Source of the DNA: Aminobacter sp. AP02
GTDB taxonomy: Bacteria > Pseudomonadota > Alphaproteobacteria > Rhizobiales > Rhizobiaceae
Direction: 5' to 3'
DNA length: 64,000 bases
Assembly: GCF_003148805.1 (NCBI RefSeq)
Contig: NZ_QGGX01000013.1
Coordinates: 62,001 to 126,000 of the forward strand
Made by a program: the position numbers and the translations under genes. Below are positions 25,068-46,806 of the stretch, piece by piece (the first letter of the stretch is position 1; each line of letters opens with the position of its first letter). The notes under the pieces are model-generated. The model was not told the origin of the DNA and did no database searches. It was given only the letters and a program-made list of their open reading frames with translations.

Positions 25068-25766
25068 ATGGCTAAGATTGCAAAGCGCGTTTCCAAGTCC
25101 CGCGAAGGCATCGATGCGAACAAGGCTTACGGCCTTGGTGAAGCCATCGAGCTTTTGAAGGCACGTTCGTCGGTCAAGTTCGACGAGACCATCGAAGTCG
25201 CCATGAACCTCGGCGTCGACCCGCGCCACGCTGACCAGATGGTCCGCGGCGTGGTCAACCTGCCGAACGGCACGGGCCGTACGGTTCGTGTCGCGGTGTT
25301 CGCAAGGGACGCAAAGGCTGATGAAGCCCGCGCTGCCGGTGCGGACATCGTCGGTGCGGAAGATCTCGTCGATATCGTCCAGAAGGGCCAGATCGAGTTC
25401 GATCGCTGCATTGCCACCCCCGACATGATGCCGCTGGTCGGTCGTCTCGGTAAGGTGCTTGGCCCGCGCGGCATGATGCCGAACCCGAAGGTCGGCACCG
25501 TGACCACTGACGTCGCTGCGGCCGTCAAGGCTTCGAAGGGCGGCGCTGTTGAGTTCCGCGTCGAGAAGGCCGGCATCATCCACGCTGGCGTCGGCAAGGT
25601 CTCGTTCGACGTCAAGGCGCTGGAAGAAAACGTCCGTGCTTTCGCTGACGCGGTCAACAAGGCAAAGCCGGCTGGCGCCAAGGGCGTTTACGTCAAGAAG
25701 GTGTCCGTCACCTCGACGATGGGACCTGGCCTCAAGGTCGACTTGGGCACGCTCGTTGTGTCCTGA
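25068..25766 (+). CDS. rplA: 50S ribosomal protein L1
   Basis: 232 residues. The L1 stalk protein, binding helices 76-78 of 23S rRNA and moving E-site tRNA; in many bacteria it represses its own rplKA mRNA. Family marks: [20 protein letters not shown] and [15 protein letters not shown]. Coupled to rplK. Confidence 0.98.
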   Translation: MAKIAKRVSKSREGIDANKAYGLGEAIELLKARSSVKFDETIEVAMNLGVDPRHADQMVRGVVNLPNGTGRTVRVAVFARDAKADEARAAGADIVGAEDLVDIVQKGQIEFDRCIATPDMMPLVGRLGKVLGPRGMMPNPKVGTVTTDVAAAVKASKGGAVEFRVEKAGIIHAGVGKVSFDVKALEENVRAFADAVNKAKPAGAKGVYVKKVSVTSTMGPGLKVDLGTLVVS

Positions 25767-26153
25767 TTGTTGAATTTGGGTCAGCTGGAAAAGGGCTGAT
25801 CCAAGGAAAGAATTCCGGGCCTCAGGGCCCGGAGTTTCGGAAGTTGGCAACAACTTTCGAAATCCTGTCCGAGATTGCAGGCGGTCCAAGCGACCCTTGG
25901 TCCTTAATTCGAATGGGCCTGCATGAGACGGGTGAAGACCAGACAAAGGAGCCTTTGCTCCAATGAAAGGTTCGAACCGTGTTTGCCTTTTGTCTGCGCA
26001 TCGCGCCGGGCCGCAAGCCCGTCGGTGTGGCGAAAGGGGGCAGGATCCTCGAGCGCCGTTCGGGTGATCTGGAATTTTCTGGATTGGCCGCCCGGCAAAA
26101 GGCAACCCGACCGCCAACCCCGCAAATGGGAAGCGGTCAACTGGAGATAGGCA
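25767..26153 (+). promoter_or_regulatory. Long leader before rplJ (candidate L10-L7/L12 autoregulatory RNA)
   Basis: 387 bases with no gene. It contains a stem TCCGGGCC / GGCCCGGA at 25814-25833 without a T-run, which may end the rplKA mRNA, and a region at about 25920-25990 with AAGGAGCCTTTGCTCC that can fold. In E. coli the L10 complex binds the rplJ leader to repress translation. Position and length suit that role; a structural match was not tested. Confidence 0.45.
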
Positions 26154-26672
26154 GTGGACAGAGCGGAAAAACGCGAACTCGTCACGGGCCTGAATGACGC
26201 GTTCTCGAACGCGGGTTCAGTCGTCGTGGCCCACTATGCCGGTATCACCGTCGCGCAAATGAACGATCTTCGCGTGAAGATGCGTCAGGCCGGCGGCACC
26301 GTCAAAGTCGCGAAGAACCGCCTCGCCAAGATCGCTCTTCAGGGCACGGAATCCGAAAACATCATCGATCTGTTCAAGGGACAGACGCTGGTTGCTTATT
26401 CGGAAGATCCGATTGCAGCGCCGAAGGTCGCGTCCGAGTTCGCCAAGACCAATGACAAGCTTGTCATCCTTGGCGGTTCGATGGGCACGACCCTGCTCAA
26501 CGCCGATGGTGTGAAGGCTCTCGCCTCGCTCCCTTCGCTCGACGAGCTGCGTGCAAAGCTGGTTGGCATGATCGCCACCCCGGCTACCCGGATCGCCCAG
26601 ATCGTCAATGCGCCGGCGGCTTCGGTCGCGCGCGTCATTGGCGCTTATGCCCGGAAGGACGAGGCGGCATGA
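26154..26672 (+). CDS. rplJ: 50S ribosomal protein L10
   Basis: 172 residues, GTG start with GGAGATAG ahead. N-terminal domain binds 23S rRNA at the stalk base ([28 protein letters not shown]); the C-terminal helix ([11 protein letters not shown] end) carries L7/L12 dimers. It is probably translationally controlled through the long leader. Confidence 0.97.
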   Translation: MDRAEKRELVTGLNDAFSNAGSVVVAHYAGITVAQMNDLRVKMRQAGGTVKVAKNRLAKIALQGTESENIIDLFKGQTLVAYSEDPIAAPKVASEFAKTNDKLVILGGSMGTTLLNADGVKALASLPSLDELRAKLVGMIATPATRIAQIVNAPAASVARVIGAYARKDEAA

Positions 26673-26726
26673 GGCCGTTCCTCGCTATCATCAACACACG
26701 TTCGAACTGATTGAAGGAATAGAAAA

Positions 26727-27101
<375 letters not shown>

Positions 27102-27113
27102 GCTCACGGTTTC

Positions 27114-27139
27114 GGTGGGCGGCTCCAATGCCGCCCACC
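27114..27139 (+). promoter_or_regulatory. Attenuator-like hairpin between rplL and rpoB
   Basis: Perfect 10-bp stem GGTGGGCGGC / GCCGCCCACC with a TCCAAT loop, no T-run. In enterobacteria a partial terminator and RNase III site in this gap lower rpoB relative to rplL; this hairpin is placed to do the same. The 205-base gap has further short stems. Confidence 0.55.
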
Positions 27140-27306
27140 GGCTCCCGTGACCCGGGGGATTGTGGGGAACCTATTTCCTGATGGCCGCAAGCGGCTTTCA
27201 GGAAACGGGTTTTCAACCGTTTTGGATAGGCCGCCGCCGAGGCGGCGCGAAAATGCAAGGTGAGCATTAGCGACGCTCACCCCAAGAAAGGCAGCAAGGA
27301 GCGACG

Positions 27307-31443
<4,137 letters not shown>

Positions 31444-31456
31444 GCACCAAAGGCGC

Positions 31457-31477
31457 GCCGCGGGATCTTCCCGCGGC
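31457..31477 (+). promoter_or_regulatory. Short perfect hairpin after rpoB
   Basis: GCCGCGGG / CCCGCGGC with an ATCTT loop, 13 bases after the rpoB stop and without a T-run. It probably stabilises or segments the rpoBC message and does not terminate it, since rpoC has to be co-expressed. Confidence 0.45.
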
Positions 31478-31487
31478 GTCGCCGCCA

Positions 31488-31535
31488 GAGCATGATCCCG
31501 CAGAACGGGTGCCGTTTTCGGTCAAGATCGTGCTC
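31488..31535. repeat. RIME-like palindromic intergenic element
   Basis: Outer arms GAGCATGATC and GATCGTGCTC (one mismatch) enclose an inner imperfect palindrome with AACGG and CCGTT. The GAGCATGATCccg...GATCATGCTC pattern is a dispersed palindromic repeat of rhizobial genomes (Rhizobium intergenic mosaic type), known from general experience with these genomes. Here it is inserted inside the rpoB-rpoC gap. Confidence 0.6.
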
Positions 31536-31636
31536 GAATGATGAGAATTTTTCGGCGACGGCCGACACAGCTGGCGGGCGCTCTGGCCCGCACATGATGA
31601 CAAGGGGCTTTCGAGGGCCCCGAAAAGGAGAACGGC

Positions 31637-35833
<4,197 letters not shown>

Positions 35834-35859
35834 GGGCGCCGTTCTGCAACAATGGAAAA

Positions 35860-35881
35860 GGGGGCTTCGGCCCCCTTTTTT
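35860..35881 (+). terminator. Terminator of the secE-rpoC region
   Basis: GGGGGC-TTCG-GCCCCC followed by six T: a UUCG-capped, classic Rho-independent terminator directly after rpoC. Confidence 0.92.
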
Positions 35882-35982
35882 CATGGTTTGGAGTCAGTCG
35901 GTCCGGCGATGTGCTGTTTGACATCTCTGTCCCACGAAAATAGCCTCTTCTTGGAAGCCATCAGCCCTGAGAGGAGTGCCCG

Positions 35983-37404
35983 ATGACCGACGTCCCCTCC
36001 ATTGAGAAAGGACAGGCGGTGTCGGTCGAGCCGAGCCTCCATCGTGTCATGGGGCCGTGGCTGCTCCTGCTCTTCATCGTCGGCGATATCTTGGGCACCG
36101 GCATCTACGCGCTGACGGGGCAGGTGGCCAAGCAGGTCGGCGGCGTCGTCTGGCTTCCGTTCCTGGTCGCCTTCATCGTCGCCGTCATCACCGCGTTCAG
36201 CTATCTTGAACTGGTCACCAAATATCCCAAGGCTGCAGGTGCGGCCCTTTACGCCCACAAGGCTTTCGGAATCCACTTCATCACGTTCATCGTTGCCTTT
36301 GCCGTGATGTGCTCGGGCATTACTTCGGCATCGACCGCCTCACGTGCCTTCGCCGCCAACTTGTCGGGCGCCTTCGACCTGGGGTTGACCGGAACCTATG
36401 GCATAACGCTCATCGGCTTGGCATTCATGGCGATCGTGGCTGCGGTGAACTTTCGCGGCGTCGGTGAAAGCGTCAAGGCCAACGTGGTGTTGACCTGCGT
36501 CGAATTCACCGGCCTGATGATCATCATTGTCATAGGCCTTTGGGCCATTGGTGCGGGCGAGGGCGATGTTTCCCGCATCACCCAGTTCCACTCGGCACCC
36601 GACCGCAGCGCGTTCTGGTCGGTGATTGCGGCGACCACGCTTGCCTTCTTCGCCATGGTCGGCTTCGAGGACTCGGTCAACATGGCCGAGGAGTGCAAGG
36701 ACCCCACGCGCATCTTCCCGAAAGTGTTGTTGACCGGATTGCTGATCACCGGTGTCATCTACGTGCTGGTGTCGATCTCGGCGATCACGCTGGTGCCACC
36801 ACAGGAACTGGGCGAGGGCGAGACGCCATTGCTCAAGGTCGTCCAGGCTGGCGCGCCGAATTTTCCGGTCTGGATTTTCGGCTTCATCACCATGTTCGCC
36901 GTCGCCAACAGCGCACTCATCAACATGCTGATGGCCAGCCGTCTGGTCTATGGCATGAGCCGCGAGCATGTCCTGCCGGCAATTCTTGGCAAGGTCCATG
37001 CATCACGACGTACACCCTACATTGCGATCGGGTTCACCACCTTGCTGGCCTTTGCACTGATCACCTTCGTCGGTGAGGTCCCGGCACTGGGAGGTACCAC
37101 GGCCTTGCTGCTGCTCGGCGTCTTCACCGTAGTCAACATCGCAGTCCTCGTGTTGCGCAAGGACGGCGTCGGTCACGACCACTTCCGCACGCCGACGTTG
37201 CTGCCGATCGTCGGCGCCTTGGCTTGCGCCTTCTTCGCGGGCCCATGGACCGGACGCGATCCCGTTCAATACAAGATCGCCGGCATTCTTATAGGCATCG
37301 GCGTGGCGCTTTGGTTGGTGACCGTTCTGGTCAATCGCGCCACCGGCCAAAGGCCCGCCGAACCGGAGATGGCCGACATCGGAGGGACGGGGCCGGTCAA
37401 CTGA
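35983..37404 (+). CDS. APC-family amino acid permease
   Basis: 473 residues with about 12 membrane helices. Helix 1 has the unwound substrate-binding Gly motif GDILGTGIYALTG; helix 6 has TTLAFFAMVGFEDSVNMAEECKDP split by the usual break. A proton-coupled importer or exchanger of amino acids is expected; the substrate cannot be read. GAGGAG lies ahead of the ATG. It is set between two housekeeping operons, transcribed independently after the rpoC terminator. Confidence 0.88.
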   Translation: MTDVPSIEKGQAVSVEPSLHRVMGPWLLLLFIVGDILGTGIYALTGQVAKQVGGVVWLPFLVAFIVAVITAFSYLELVTKYPKAAGAALYAHKAFGIHFITFIVAFAVMCSGITSASTASRAFAANLSGAFDLGLTGTYGITLIGLAFMAIVAAVNFRGVGESVKANVVLTCVEFTGLMIIIVIGLWAIGAGEGDVSRITQFHSAPDRSAFWSVIAATTLAFFAMVGFEDSVNMAEECKDPTRIFPKVLLTGLLITGVIYVLVSISAITLVPPQELGEGETPLLKVVQAGAPNFPVWIFGFITMFAVANSALINMLMASRLVYGMSREHVLPAILGKVHASRRTPYIAIGFTTLLAFALITFVGEVPALGGTTALLLLGVFTVVNIAVLVLRKDGVGHDHFRTPTLLPIVGALACAFFAGPWTGRDPVQYKIAGILIGIGVALWLVTVLVNRATGQRPAEPEMADIGGTGPVN

Positions 37405-37434
37405 CCTTGGCGCATCCATCTGGATCCGCCAGAG

Positions 37435-37716
37435 TCAAAACGGTTCGTTGAAGGTGACGATGGAGACCTCGCCTTCGAGCGCGCCCTGATAGGCGGAGAT
37501 ATGCGGCTCGTCGTCGGGTTCGCCTTGCATCTCGCCGATCTGGTCGAGTTCGGCTTCGGCGTAGCCTTCCTTCGCCAACGCGTCGAGCGCAGAGCGTACG
37601 GCCGTATCATCGTCTGGTGCGACGAGCATGATGTGGACGCCTTCGGGCTTGCTTCCCTTCTTGCGCCAGACTCGGCCCGTGATGATCGTCACCGGCCGTT
37701 CGTCGTTGTCGTTCAT
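37435..37716 (-). CDS. Conserved small protein of unknown function (93 aa)
   Basis: The product is acidic with beta-alpha pattern: PVTIITGRVWRKKG, GVHIMLVAPDDDTAVRSALDALA, and a C-terminal VSIVTFNEPF strand. Its layout resembles a small ferredoxin-like alpha/beta fold. Comparable genes occur beside str-operon genes in related rhizobia, to my recollection. It converges with the APC permease, leaving 30 bases. Function unknown. Confidence 0.65.
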   Translation of the reverse strand: MNDNDERPVTIITGRVWRKKGSKPEGVHIMLVAPDDDTAVRSALDALAKEGYAEAELDQIGEMQGEPDDEPHISAYQGALEGEVSIVTFNEPF

Positions 37717-37901
37717 GGTGATTCCCTTGATTCAGATTCGCTAATGGGGGATTCGCGATTTTCGCATGAAGAGTGGGGCCAAGACAGCGCAAACAGAGTC
37801 ACAAACCGGCGCTCGGTCTATGTTGCAGCGCAATAAAGTTGCTCTGAGCCCTTTACGCCGCCCGAAGCCCCGGTTTCGTTAAGGATTTTACGGGGACGGG
37901 G

Positions 37902-37930
37902 TTGACGGTTCGCGGTCATGCGAGTAGATA
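37902..37930 (+). promoter_or_regulatory. Candidate promoter of the str operon (rpsL)
   Basis: TTGACG, 17-base spacer, TAGATA. It lies about 250 bases before rpsL in the 460-base gap 37717-38177, which otherwise has no gene. The -10 match is weak; the long leader would be available for regulation. Confidence 0.45.
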
Positions 37931-38177
37931 CCGCGTCGTCTGAGCCGATGTGAGGTTGGTCTTTCCGAAGCGACGAGTTTCGGAGTTCACCTCAAACAGG
38001 GTTCGTTTTTACGAGCGAGAAGACATTTCCGGCGTGCATGAAGCGGATTCGCTTCCTCTGCCTTTGTTCGGGCAAGACCGCAAAACGCGGTTTGTGGCCC
38101 GAATTCGCGTATGGATTTTGCGCTTGAAGCCGCCCTGAACGGGCTTGAGACACGGAATTGAGAGACAAGAGGGTTTA

Positions 38178-38549
38178 ATGCCTACCGTCAACCAGCTGAT
38201 CCGCAAGCCGCGCATAGCGCCGGTGAAGCGCAACAAGGTGCCGGCCATGCAGGCCAACCCGCAGAAGCGGGGCGTTTGCACGCGCGTCTACACGACGACG
38301 CCGAAGAAGCCGAACTCGGCTCTGCGTAAGGTCGCAAAGATCCGCCTGACCAATGGTTTTGAAGTGATCGGCTACATCCCCGGCGAAGGCCACAACCTTC
38401 AGGAGCACTCCGTGGTCATGATCCGCGGCGGCCGCGTGAAGGACCTTCCGGGTGTGCGCTATCACATCATCCGCGGCGTGCTCGACACGCAGGGTGTGAA
38501 GAACCGCAAGCAGCGCCGTTCGAAGTACGGTGCGAAGCGTCCGAAGTAA
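38178..38549 (+). CDS. rpsL: 30S ribosomal protein S12
   Basis: 123 residues. Decoding-centre loops are wild type: [12 protein letters not shown] and [13 protein letters not shown], with both lysines linked to streptomycin resistance present. The start at [12 protein letters not shown] follows AAGAGGG; an earlier in-frame ATG would add eleven atypical residues. First gene of the str cluster. Confidence 0.98.
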   Translation: MPTVNQLIRKPRIAPVKRNKVPAMQANPQKRGVCTRVYTTTPKKPNSALRKVAKIRLTNGFEVIGYIPGEGHNLQEHSVVMIRGGRVKDLPGVRYHIIRGVLDTQGVKNRKQRRSKYGAKRPK

Positions 38550-38616
38550 TTCGGGTTCTGCAATTTTGGCGCTGCGCGAGGTTCTCCGCGTAATAGAGCG
38601 CCGGCCAAAAGTTTGA

Positions 38617-39099
<483 letters not shown>

Positions 39100-39131
39100 C
39101 AGCGCGAACGAACGACTGAGAGGCACCTCCC

Positions 39132-41222
<2,091 letters not shown>

Positions 41223-41288
41223 TTCCAACGGATTGCAGCGTTTTATTAATTCAACGCCCTTATGGGCTAGCAAGAATGGAGACCTCAC

Positions 41289-42464
41289 ATGGCAAAAGGT
41301 AAATTCGAGCGTAATAAGCCTCATGTGAACATTGGCACGATTGGTCACGTCGACCATGGCAAGACGTCGCTGACGGCGGCGATCACCAAGTATTTCGGCG
41401 AGTTCAAGGCCTACGACCAGATCGACGCAGCGCCTGAAGAAAAGGCCCGCGGCATCACCATTTCGACCGCGCACGTCGAATACGAGACGCCGAACCGTCA
41501 CTACGCCCACGTCGACTGCCCCGGCCACGCCGACTATGTGAAGAACATGATCACCGGTGCCGCCCAGATGGACGGCGCGATCCTGGTCGTGTCGGCTGCC
41601 GACGGCCCGATGCCGCAGACCCGCGAGCACATCCTGCTTGCCCGTCAGGTTGGCGTTCCGGCACTGGTGGTGTTCCTCAACAAGGTCGACCTGGTCGACG
41701 ACGCCGAGCTGCTCGAGCTGGTCGAGCTCGAGGTTCGCGAATTGCTGTCGAAGTACGAATATCCGGGCGACGACATTCCGATGATCAAGGGTTCGGCCGT
41801 TGCTGCGCTCAATGATTCGGACAAGAAGATCGGCGAAGACGCCATCCGCGCGCTGATGGAAGCGGTTGACGCCTACATCCCGACGCCGGAGCGTCCGATC
41901 GACCGTCCGTTCCTGATGCCGATCGAAGACGTGTTCTCGATCTCGGGCCGTGGCACGGTTGTCACCGGCCGCGTCGAGCGCGGCATCGTCAAGGTTGGCG
42001 AAGAAGTCGAGATCGTCGGCATCAAGGCAACCTCGAAGACGACGGTCACCGGCGTTGAAATGTTCCGCAAGCTGCTCGATCAGGGCCAGGCTGGCGACAA
42101 CATCGGCGCGCTGATCCGCGGCGTTGGCCGTGAGGACGTCGAGCGTGGCCAGGTTCTGTGCAAGCCGGGTTCGGTCAAGCCGCACAAGAAGTTCGTGGCT
42201 GAAGCCTACATCCTGACCAAGGAAGAAGGTGGCCGTCACACGCCGTTCTTCACCAACTACCGCCCGCAGTTCTACTTCCGCACGACCGACGTGACGGGCA
42301 TCGTGTCGCTGCCGGAAGGCACCGAGATGGTCATGCCCGGCGACAACATCACCGTCGATGTCGAGCTGATCGTGCCGATCGCGATGGAAGAGAAGCTGCG
42401 CTTCGCTATCCGTGAAGGTGGCCGCACCGTCGGCGCCGGCATCGTCGCTTCGATCAAAGAATAA
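41289..42464 (+). CDS. tuf: Elongation factor Tu, second copy
   Basis: 391 residues, same amino-acid sequence as the copy after tRNA-Gly. This is the str-operon copy, 66 bases after fusA, with ATGGAGACC ahead of the ATG. Two differently driven copies allow EF-Tu to be produced in excess over EF-G and ribosomal proteins. Confidence 0.98.
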   Translation: MAKGKFERNKPHVNIGTIGHVDHGKTSLTAAITKYFGEFKAYDQIDAAPEEKARGITISTAHVEYETPNRHYAHVDCPGHADYVKNMITGAAQMDGAILVVSAADGPMPQTREHILLARQVGVPALVVFLNKVDLVDDAELLELVELEVRELLSKYEYPGDDIPMIKGSAVAALNDSDKKIGEDAIRALMEAVDAYIPTPERPIDRPFLMPIEDVFSISGRGTVVTGRVERGIVKVGEEVEIVGIKATSKTTVTGVEMFRKLLDQGQAGDNIGALIRGVGREDVERGQVLCKPGSVKPHKKFVAEAYILTKEEGGRHTPFFTNYRPQFYFRTTDVTGIVSLPEGTEMVMPGDNITVDVELIVPIAMEEKLRFAIREGGRTVGAGIVASIKE

Positions 42465-42466
42465 TC
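41289..42466 (+). repeat. Long direct repeat: tuf copy 2 (partner at 21093-22270)
   Basis: Silent differences from copy 1 that I found: CCG for CCT, GAA for GAG, ACC for ACG, ACG for ACA, GCT for GCC and CGC for CGT. The repeat boundaries coincide with the coding sequence, so flanking control regions have stayed distinct. Confidence 0.95.
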
Positions 42467-42482
42467 CGAATTAACGATCTGT

Positions 42483-42504
42483 CGCGGGCGGGAATACGCC
42501 CGCG
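42483..42504 (+). promoter_or_regulatory. Hairpin between tuf and rpsJ
   Basis: Perfect 8-bp stem CGCGGGCG / CGCCCGCG with GGAATA loop, no T-run, 25 bases before rpsJ. It may mark a processing or attenuation point at the str/S10 junction. Confidence 0.4.
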
Positions 42505-42528
42505 CCGCGCCAGAACAAGGAAGTGACC

Positions 42529-42837
42529 ATGAACGGACAGAATATCCGCATCCGCCTCAAGGCGTTTGACCACCGGGTTCTCGACGCTTCGACGCGTGAG
42601 ATCGTGTCGACCGCGAAGCGCACCGGCGCCAATGTTCGCGGCCCGATCCCGCTGCCAACGCGGATCGAGAAGTTCACGGTGAACCGCTCGCCGCACGTCG
42701 ACAAGAAGAGCCGCGAGCAGTTCGAAATGCGTACGCACAAGCGTTTGCTGGACATCGTCGATCCGACCCCGCAGACCGTCGATGCTCTGATGAAGCTCGA
42801 CCTCGCAGCAGGTGTCGACGTCGAAATCAAGCTCTAA
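42529..42837 (+). CDS. rpsJ: 30S ribosomal protein S10
   Basis: 102 residues, the standard length, from ATG of [14 protein letters not shown] preceded by AAGGAAG. Sits in the 30S head and doubles as NusE, binding NusB and NusG. The conserved loop [13 protein letters not shown] is present. Confidence 0.98.
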   Translation: MNGQNIRIRLKAFDHRVLDASTREIVSTAKRTGANVRGPIPLPTRIEKFTVNRSPHVDKKSREQFEMRTHKRLLDIVDPTPQTVDALMKLDLAAGVDVEIKL

Positions 42838-42895
42838 GAGCTAACATGAGCCGCGCGAGCAGATCCAAACGGCTCCTCTGAAGGAAAACGAACCG

Positions 42896-43609
42896 ATGCG
42901 TTCAGGTGTAATTGCACAGAAGGTGGGAATGACCCGCGTCTATAATGACGCTGGCGAACACGTCCCCGTCACCGTTCTCCGCATGGAGAACTGCCAGGTC
43001 GTGGCACAGCTCACGAAAGAGAAGAATGGCTACACTGCCGTTCAGCTCGGCGTTGGCTTGGCCAAGGTTAAGAATACGTCGAAGGCGCTGCGCGGTCATT
43101 TCGCTGCCGCCTCCGTCGAGCCGAAGTCTAAGGTCGCTGAATTCCGCGTCTCCGCCGACAACATGCTCGATGTCGGCTCCGAGATCACTGTCGAGCACTT
43201 CGTCCCCGGCCAGAAGGTCGACGTGACTGGCACGACGATCGGTAAGGGGTTCCAGGGTGTCATCAAGCGGCACAACTTCGGTGGCGGTCGCGCCACCCAC
43301 GGTAACTCGGTTTCGCATCGTACCCACGGTTCGACTGGCCAGCGCCAGGATCCGGGCAAGGTGTTCAAAGGCAAGAAGATGGCCGGACACATGGGCGACG
43401 TTCGCGTCACGACCCAGAATGTCGAGGTTGTTTCGACCGACACCGATCGCGGTCTCATCCTGATCCGCGGCGCGGTTCCGGGTTCGAAGGGCGCTTGGAT
43501 CCTGGTCCGCGACGCTGCCAAGATTGCGCTTCCGGCCAACGCTCCGAAGCCTGCTGGTATCCGCGCCGCTACGAAGAACGAGGCTCCGGCCACAGAGGGA
43601 GCGGAATAA
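42896..43609 (+). CDS. rplC: 50S ribosomal protein L3
   Basis: 237 residues, with an alphaproteobacterial C-terminal extension ([21 protein letters not shown]). The loop reaching the peptidyl-transferase centre contains [21 protein letters not shown] with its methylatable Gln. Its TAA overlaps the next ATG by one base. Confidence 0.97.
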   Translation: MRSGVIAQKVGMTRVYNDAGEHVPVTVLRMENCQVVAQLTKEKNGYTAVQLGVGLAKVKNTSKALRGHFAAASVEPKSKVAEFRVSADNMLDVGSEITVEHFVPGQKVDVTGTTIGKGFQGVIKRHNFGGGRATHGNSVSHRTHGSTGQRQDPGKVFKGKKMAGHMGDVRVTTQNVEVVSTDTDRGLILIRGAVPGSKGAWILVRDAAKIALPANAPKPAGIRAATKNEAPATEGAE

Positions 43610-44229
43610 TGGATCTCAAGATCACCACGCTTGCAGGCAAAGAAGCCGGCAAGGTTGAGCTCTCGGAAGAGATCTTCGGCCTGGACCCGCGCGAAGACGT
43701 TCTCCAGCGCGTCGTGCGCTGGCAGCTCGCCAAGAAGCAGCAGGGCACGCACAAGGCCAAGGGTCGCGCTGAAATCGCACGCACCGGCGCCAAGATGTAC
43801 AAGCAGAAGGGTACGGGCCGTGCTCGTCACCATTCGGCACGCGCTCCGCAGTTCCGCGGCGGCGGCAAGGCCCATGGCCCGGTCGTTCGCAGCCACGAGC
43901 ACGATCTTCCCAAGAAGGTCCGCGCTCTTGGCCTGAAGCACGCCCTGTCGGCCAAGGCCAAGGCTTCGAACCTGATCATCGTCGACGAGCTGACCCTCGC
44001 CGAAGGCAAGACCAAGGCACTGCTCGCGAATTTCGCGACGCTGGGCCTGACCAACGCCCTGGTGATCGGCGGTGCTGAGCTTGACGTCAACTTCAAGCGC
44101 GCAGCGACCAACATCCCGAACATCGATGTCCTGCCGATCCAGGGCATCAACGTTTACGACATTCTGCGCCGCGGCACGCTGGTCCTATCCAAGGCCGCCG
44201 TCGAGGCTCTCGAGGAGCGCTTCAAATGA
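43609..44229 (+). CDS. rplD: 50S ribosomal protein L4
   Basis: 206 residues. The extended loop ([22 protein letters not shown]) reaches the exit tunnel; in E. coli L4 represses its own operon. TAATG overlap with rplC and ATGA overlap with rplW show tight coupling. Confidence 0.97.
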   Translation: MDLKITTLAGKEAGKVELSEEIFGLDPREDVLQRVVRWQLAKKQQGTHKAKGRAEIARTGAKMYKQKGTGRARHHSARAPQFRGGGKAHGPVVRSHEHDLPKKVRALGLKHALSAKAKASNLIIVDELTLAEGKTKALLANFATLGLTNALVIGGAELDVNFKRAATNIPNIDVLPIQGINVYDILRRGTLVLSKAAVEALEERFK

Positions 44230-44519
44230 CGGATCTCCGCCACTACGACGTGATCGTCTCGCCGGCGATCACCGAAAAGTCGACCATGGCTTCTGAAAAC
44301 AACCAGGTCGTCTTCAACGTCGCCAAGAAGGCGAGCAAGCCCGAGATCAAGGCTGCCGTCGAAGCGCTGTTTGGCGTGAAGGTGACTGCTGTGAACACCC
44401 TGGTCCGCAAGGGCAAGGTGAAGCGCTTCCGCGGCACGATCGGCCGCCAGGGCGACGTCAAGAAGGCGGTTGTGACGCTGGCCGACGGCCAGTCGATCGA
44501 CGTCGCGACGGGCCTCTGA
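44226..44519 (+). CDS. rplW: 50S ribosomal protein L23
   Basis: 97 residues. Located at the tunnel exit, docking site for trigger factor and SRP. Typical segments: [19 protein letters not shown] and [16 protein letters not shown]. Overlaps rplD by four bases. Confidence 0.97.
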   Translation: MTDLRHYDVIVSPAITEKSTMASENNQVVFNVAKKASKPEIKAAVEALFGVKVTAVNTLVRKGKVKRFRGTIGRQGDVKKAVVTLADGQSIDVATGL

Positions 44520-44541
44520 GCTAGACCGCGAGGACAGGACA

Positions 44542-45375
44542 ATGGCACTTAAGAAATTCAAGCCAGTAACGCCGAGCACCCGTCAGCTGGTCATCGTCGA
44601 CCGCTCGGGTCTCCACAAGGGCAAGCCCGTCAAGGGCCTGACCGAAGGCCTGACCAAGTCGGGCGGCCGTAACAACTACGGTCGCATCACGGCTCGCTTC
44701 ATCGGCGGCGGTCACAAGCGTTCGTACCGCATCATCGACTTCAAGCGTCGTAAGTTCGACGTTGTCGGCACGGTCGAGCGTCTCGAGTACGACCCGAACC
44801 GCACCGCCTTCATCGCTCTGATCAAGTACGACGATGGCGAGCTGAGCTACATCATTGCTCCGCAGCGTCTGCAGGCTGGCGACAAGATCATCGCTGGTGA
44901 GCAGGTCGACGTGAAGCCGGGCAACGCGATGCCGCTCGGATCGATGCCGGTCGGCACGATCGTGCACAACATCGAGCTGAAGCCAGGCAAGGGCGGCCAG
45001 GTTGCCCGTTCGGCTGGTGCTTACGCACAGCTCGTCGGTCGCGACCAGGGCATGGCGATCCTTCGCCTCAACTCGGGTGAACAGCGCGTCGTCAGCGGTC
45101 TCTGCATCGCCACCGTCGGTGCCGTGTCCAATCCGGACCACGGCAACATTAACGACGGTAAGGCAGGCCGCACGGTCTGGCGTGGTAAGCGTCCGCACAA
45201 TCGCGGCGTGACCATGAACCCGGTCGACCATCCGCACGGCGGTGGTGAAGGCCGCACCTCGGGTGGACGCCATCCGGTGTCGCCGTGGGGCAAGCCCACC
45301 AAGGGCAAGAAGACGCGGTCCAACAAGGCGACCGACAAGTTCATCCTGCGCTCGCGCCATCAGCGCAAGAGCTAA
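44542..45375 (+). CDS. rplB: 50S ribosomal protein L2
   Basis: 277 residues. Needed for subunit joining and peptidyl transfer; the conserved histidine lies in [15 protein letters not shown]. The C-terminus is highly basic. 22 bases after rplW. Confidence 0.98.
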   Translation: MALKKFKPVTPSTRQLVIVDRSGLHKGKPVKGLTEGLTKSGGRNNYGRITARFIGGGHKRSYRIIDFKRRKFDVVGTVERLEYDPNRTAFIALIKYDDGELSYIIAPQRLQAGDKIIAGEQVDVKPGNAMPLGSMPVGTIVHNIELKPGKGGQVARSAGAYAQLVGRDQGMAILRLNSGEQRVVSGLCIATVGAVSNPDHGNINDGKAGRTVWRGKRPHNRGVTMNPVDHPHGGGEGRTSGGRHPVSPWGKPTKGKKTRSNKATDKFILRSRHQRKS

Positions 45376-45390
45376 GAAGAGGTAACGCCA

Positions 45391-45669
45391 GTGACTCGTT
45401 CAGTCTGGAAAGGCCCGTTCATTGACGGCTATCTGCTCAAGAAGGCAGAGAAGGTTCGTGAAGGCGGTCGCAATGAGGTGATCAAGATGTGGAGCCGTCG
45501 CTCCACAGTCCTGCCGCAGTTCGTCGGCCTCACCTTCGGTGTCTACAACGGCCAGAAGCACGTCCCGGTCTCGGTGAACGAGGACATGGTCGGCCACAAG
45601 TTCGGTGAGTTCGCTCCCACCAGGACCTACTACGGTCACGGCGCGGACAAGAAGGCAAAGAGGAAGTAA
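45391..45669 (+). CDS. rpsS: 30S ribosomal protein S19
   Basis: 92 residues, GTG start with GAGGTAACG ahead. Pairs with S13 in the head at the A-site side. Motifs [15 protein letters not shown] and [16 protein letters not shown] are canonical. Confidence 0.97.
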   Translation: MTRSVWKGPFIDGYLLKKAEKVREGGRNEVIKMWSRRSTVLPQFVGLTFGVYNGQKHVPVSVNEDMVGHKFGEFAPTRTYYGHGADKKAKRK

Positions 45670-45670
45670 C

Positions 45671-46060
45671 ATGGGCAAGGCCAAAGCTCCGCGCAGGCTT
45701 GCTGACAACGAGGCACGTGCGGTCCTCCGCACGATCCGGGTCAGCCCGCAGAAGCTCAACCTCGTTGCCGCGCTTATCCGCGGCAAGAAGGTAGCGACCG
45801 CGCTTTCGGATCTGGAATTTTCGCGCAAGCGCATCGCCGGTACGGTTAAAAAGACCCTCGAATCGGCTATTGCCAACGCGGAAAACAATCACGACCTCGA
45901 TGTCGATGCGCTGGTGGTGGCGGAAGCCTTTGTCGGCAAGTCGATCGTCATGAAGCGTTTCCACGCTCGTGGCCGCGGTCGCGCCAGCCGCATTGAGAAG
46001 CCGTTTTCGCACCTCACGATCGTTGTTCGTGAAGTCGAAGAGAAAGGGGAGGCCGCATAA
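45671..46060 (+). CDS. rplV: 50S ribosomal protein L22
   Basis: 129 residues from the ATG one base after rpsS. The beta-hairpin that lines the exit tunnel ([14 protein letters not shown]) is intact, so no macrolide-resistance deletion is present. Overlaps rpsC by one base. Confidence 0.97.
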   Translation: MGKAKAPRRLADNEARAVLRTIRVSPQKLNLVAALIRGKKVATALSDLEFSRKRIAGTVKKTLESAIANAENNHDLDVDALVVAEAFVGKSIVMKRFHARGRGRASRIEKPFSHLTIVVREVEEKGEAA

Positions 46061-46779
46061 TGGGCCAGAAAATCAATCCTATTGGTCTCCGCCTCGGCAT
46101 CAACCGCACCTGGGACTCGCGCTGGTATGCAAACACCGGCGAATACGGCCAGCTGCTCCACGAAGACATCAAGATCCGCAAGTATCTTGAGTCCGAGCTG
46201 AAGCAGGCCGCGATCTCCAAGGTGGTGATCGAGCGTCCGCACAAGAAGTGCCGCGTGACCATTCACGCTGCGCGTCCGGGCCTGATCATCGGCAAGAAGG
46301 GCGCCGACATCGAAAAGCTTCGCAAGAAGCTGATGGAGATGACGAAGTCCGAGACGCACCTCAACATCGTCGAGGTTCGCAAGCCCGAGACGGACGCCAC
46401 GCTGGTCGCCCAGTCGATCGCGCAGCAGCTCGAGCGCCGCATTGCCTTCCGTCGCGCCATGAAGCGTGCGGTGCAGTCGGCCATGCGTCTTGGTGCAGAG
46501 GGCATCCGTATCAACTGCTCGGGCCGCCTCGGCGGTGCTGAAATCGCCCGTATGGAGTGGTATCGCGAAGGTCGCGTTCCGCTGCACACCCTGCGCGCCG
46601 ATGTCGATTATGGCACGGCTGAAGCCCAGACTGCCTACGGCATCTGCGGCGTCAAGGTCTGGGTGTTCAAGGGCGAGATCCTCGAGCACGATCCGATGGC
46701 TTCCGAGCGTCGCGCAACCGAAGGCGATCATTCGCATGCTGGCGAGCGCCCCGAGCGCCGCCGTCGCGAAAACGCCTGA
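46060..46779 (+). CDS. rpsC: 30S ribosomal protein S3
   Basis: 239 residues. KH-type RNA-binding segment [17 protein letters not shown] and the mRNA-entry helicase surface in the C-terminal domain (RIKC-like [18 protein letters not shown]). The tail is Arg/Glu-rich. Confidence 0.97.
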   Translation: MGQKINPIGLRLGINRTWDSRWYANTGEYGQLLHEDIKIRKYLESELKQAAISKVVIERPHKKCRVTIHAARPGLIIGKKGADIEKLRKKLMEMTKSETHLNIVEVRKPETDATLVAQSIAQQLERRIAFRRAMKRAVQSAMRLGAEGIRINCSGRLGGAEIARMEWYREGRVPLHTLRADVDYGTAEAQTAYGICGVKVWVFKGEILEHDPMASERRATEGDHSHAGERPERRRRENA

Positions 46780-46806
46780 CACGCATAGGAATTTGGAGTT
46801 AGAACG

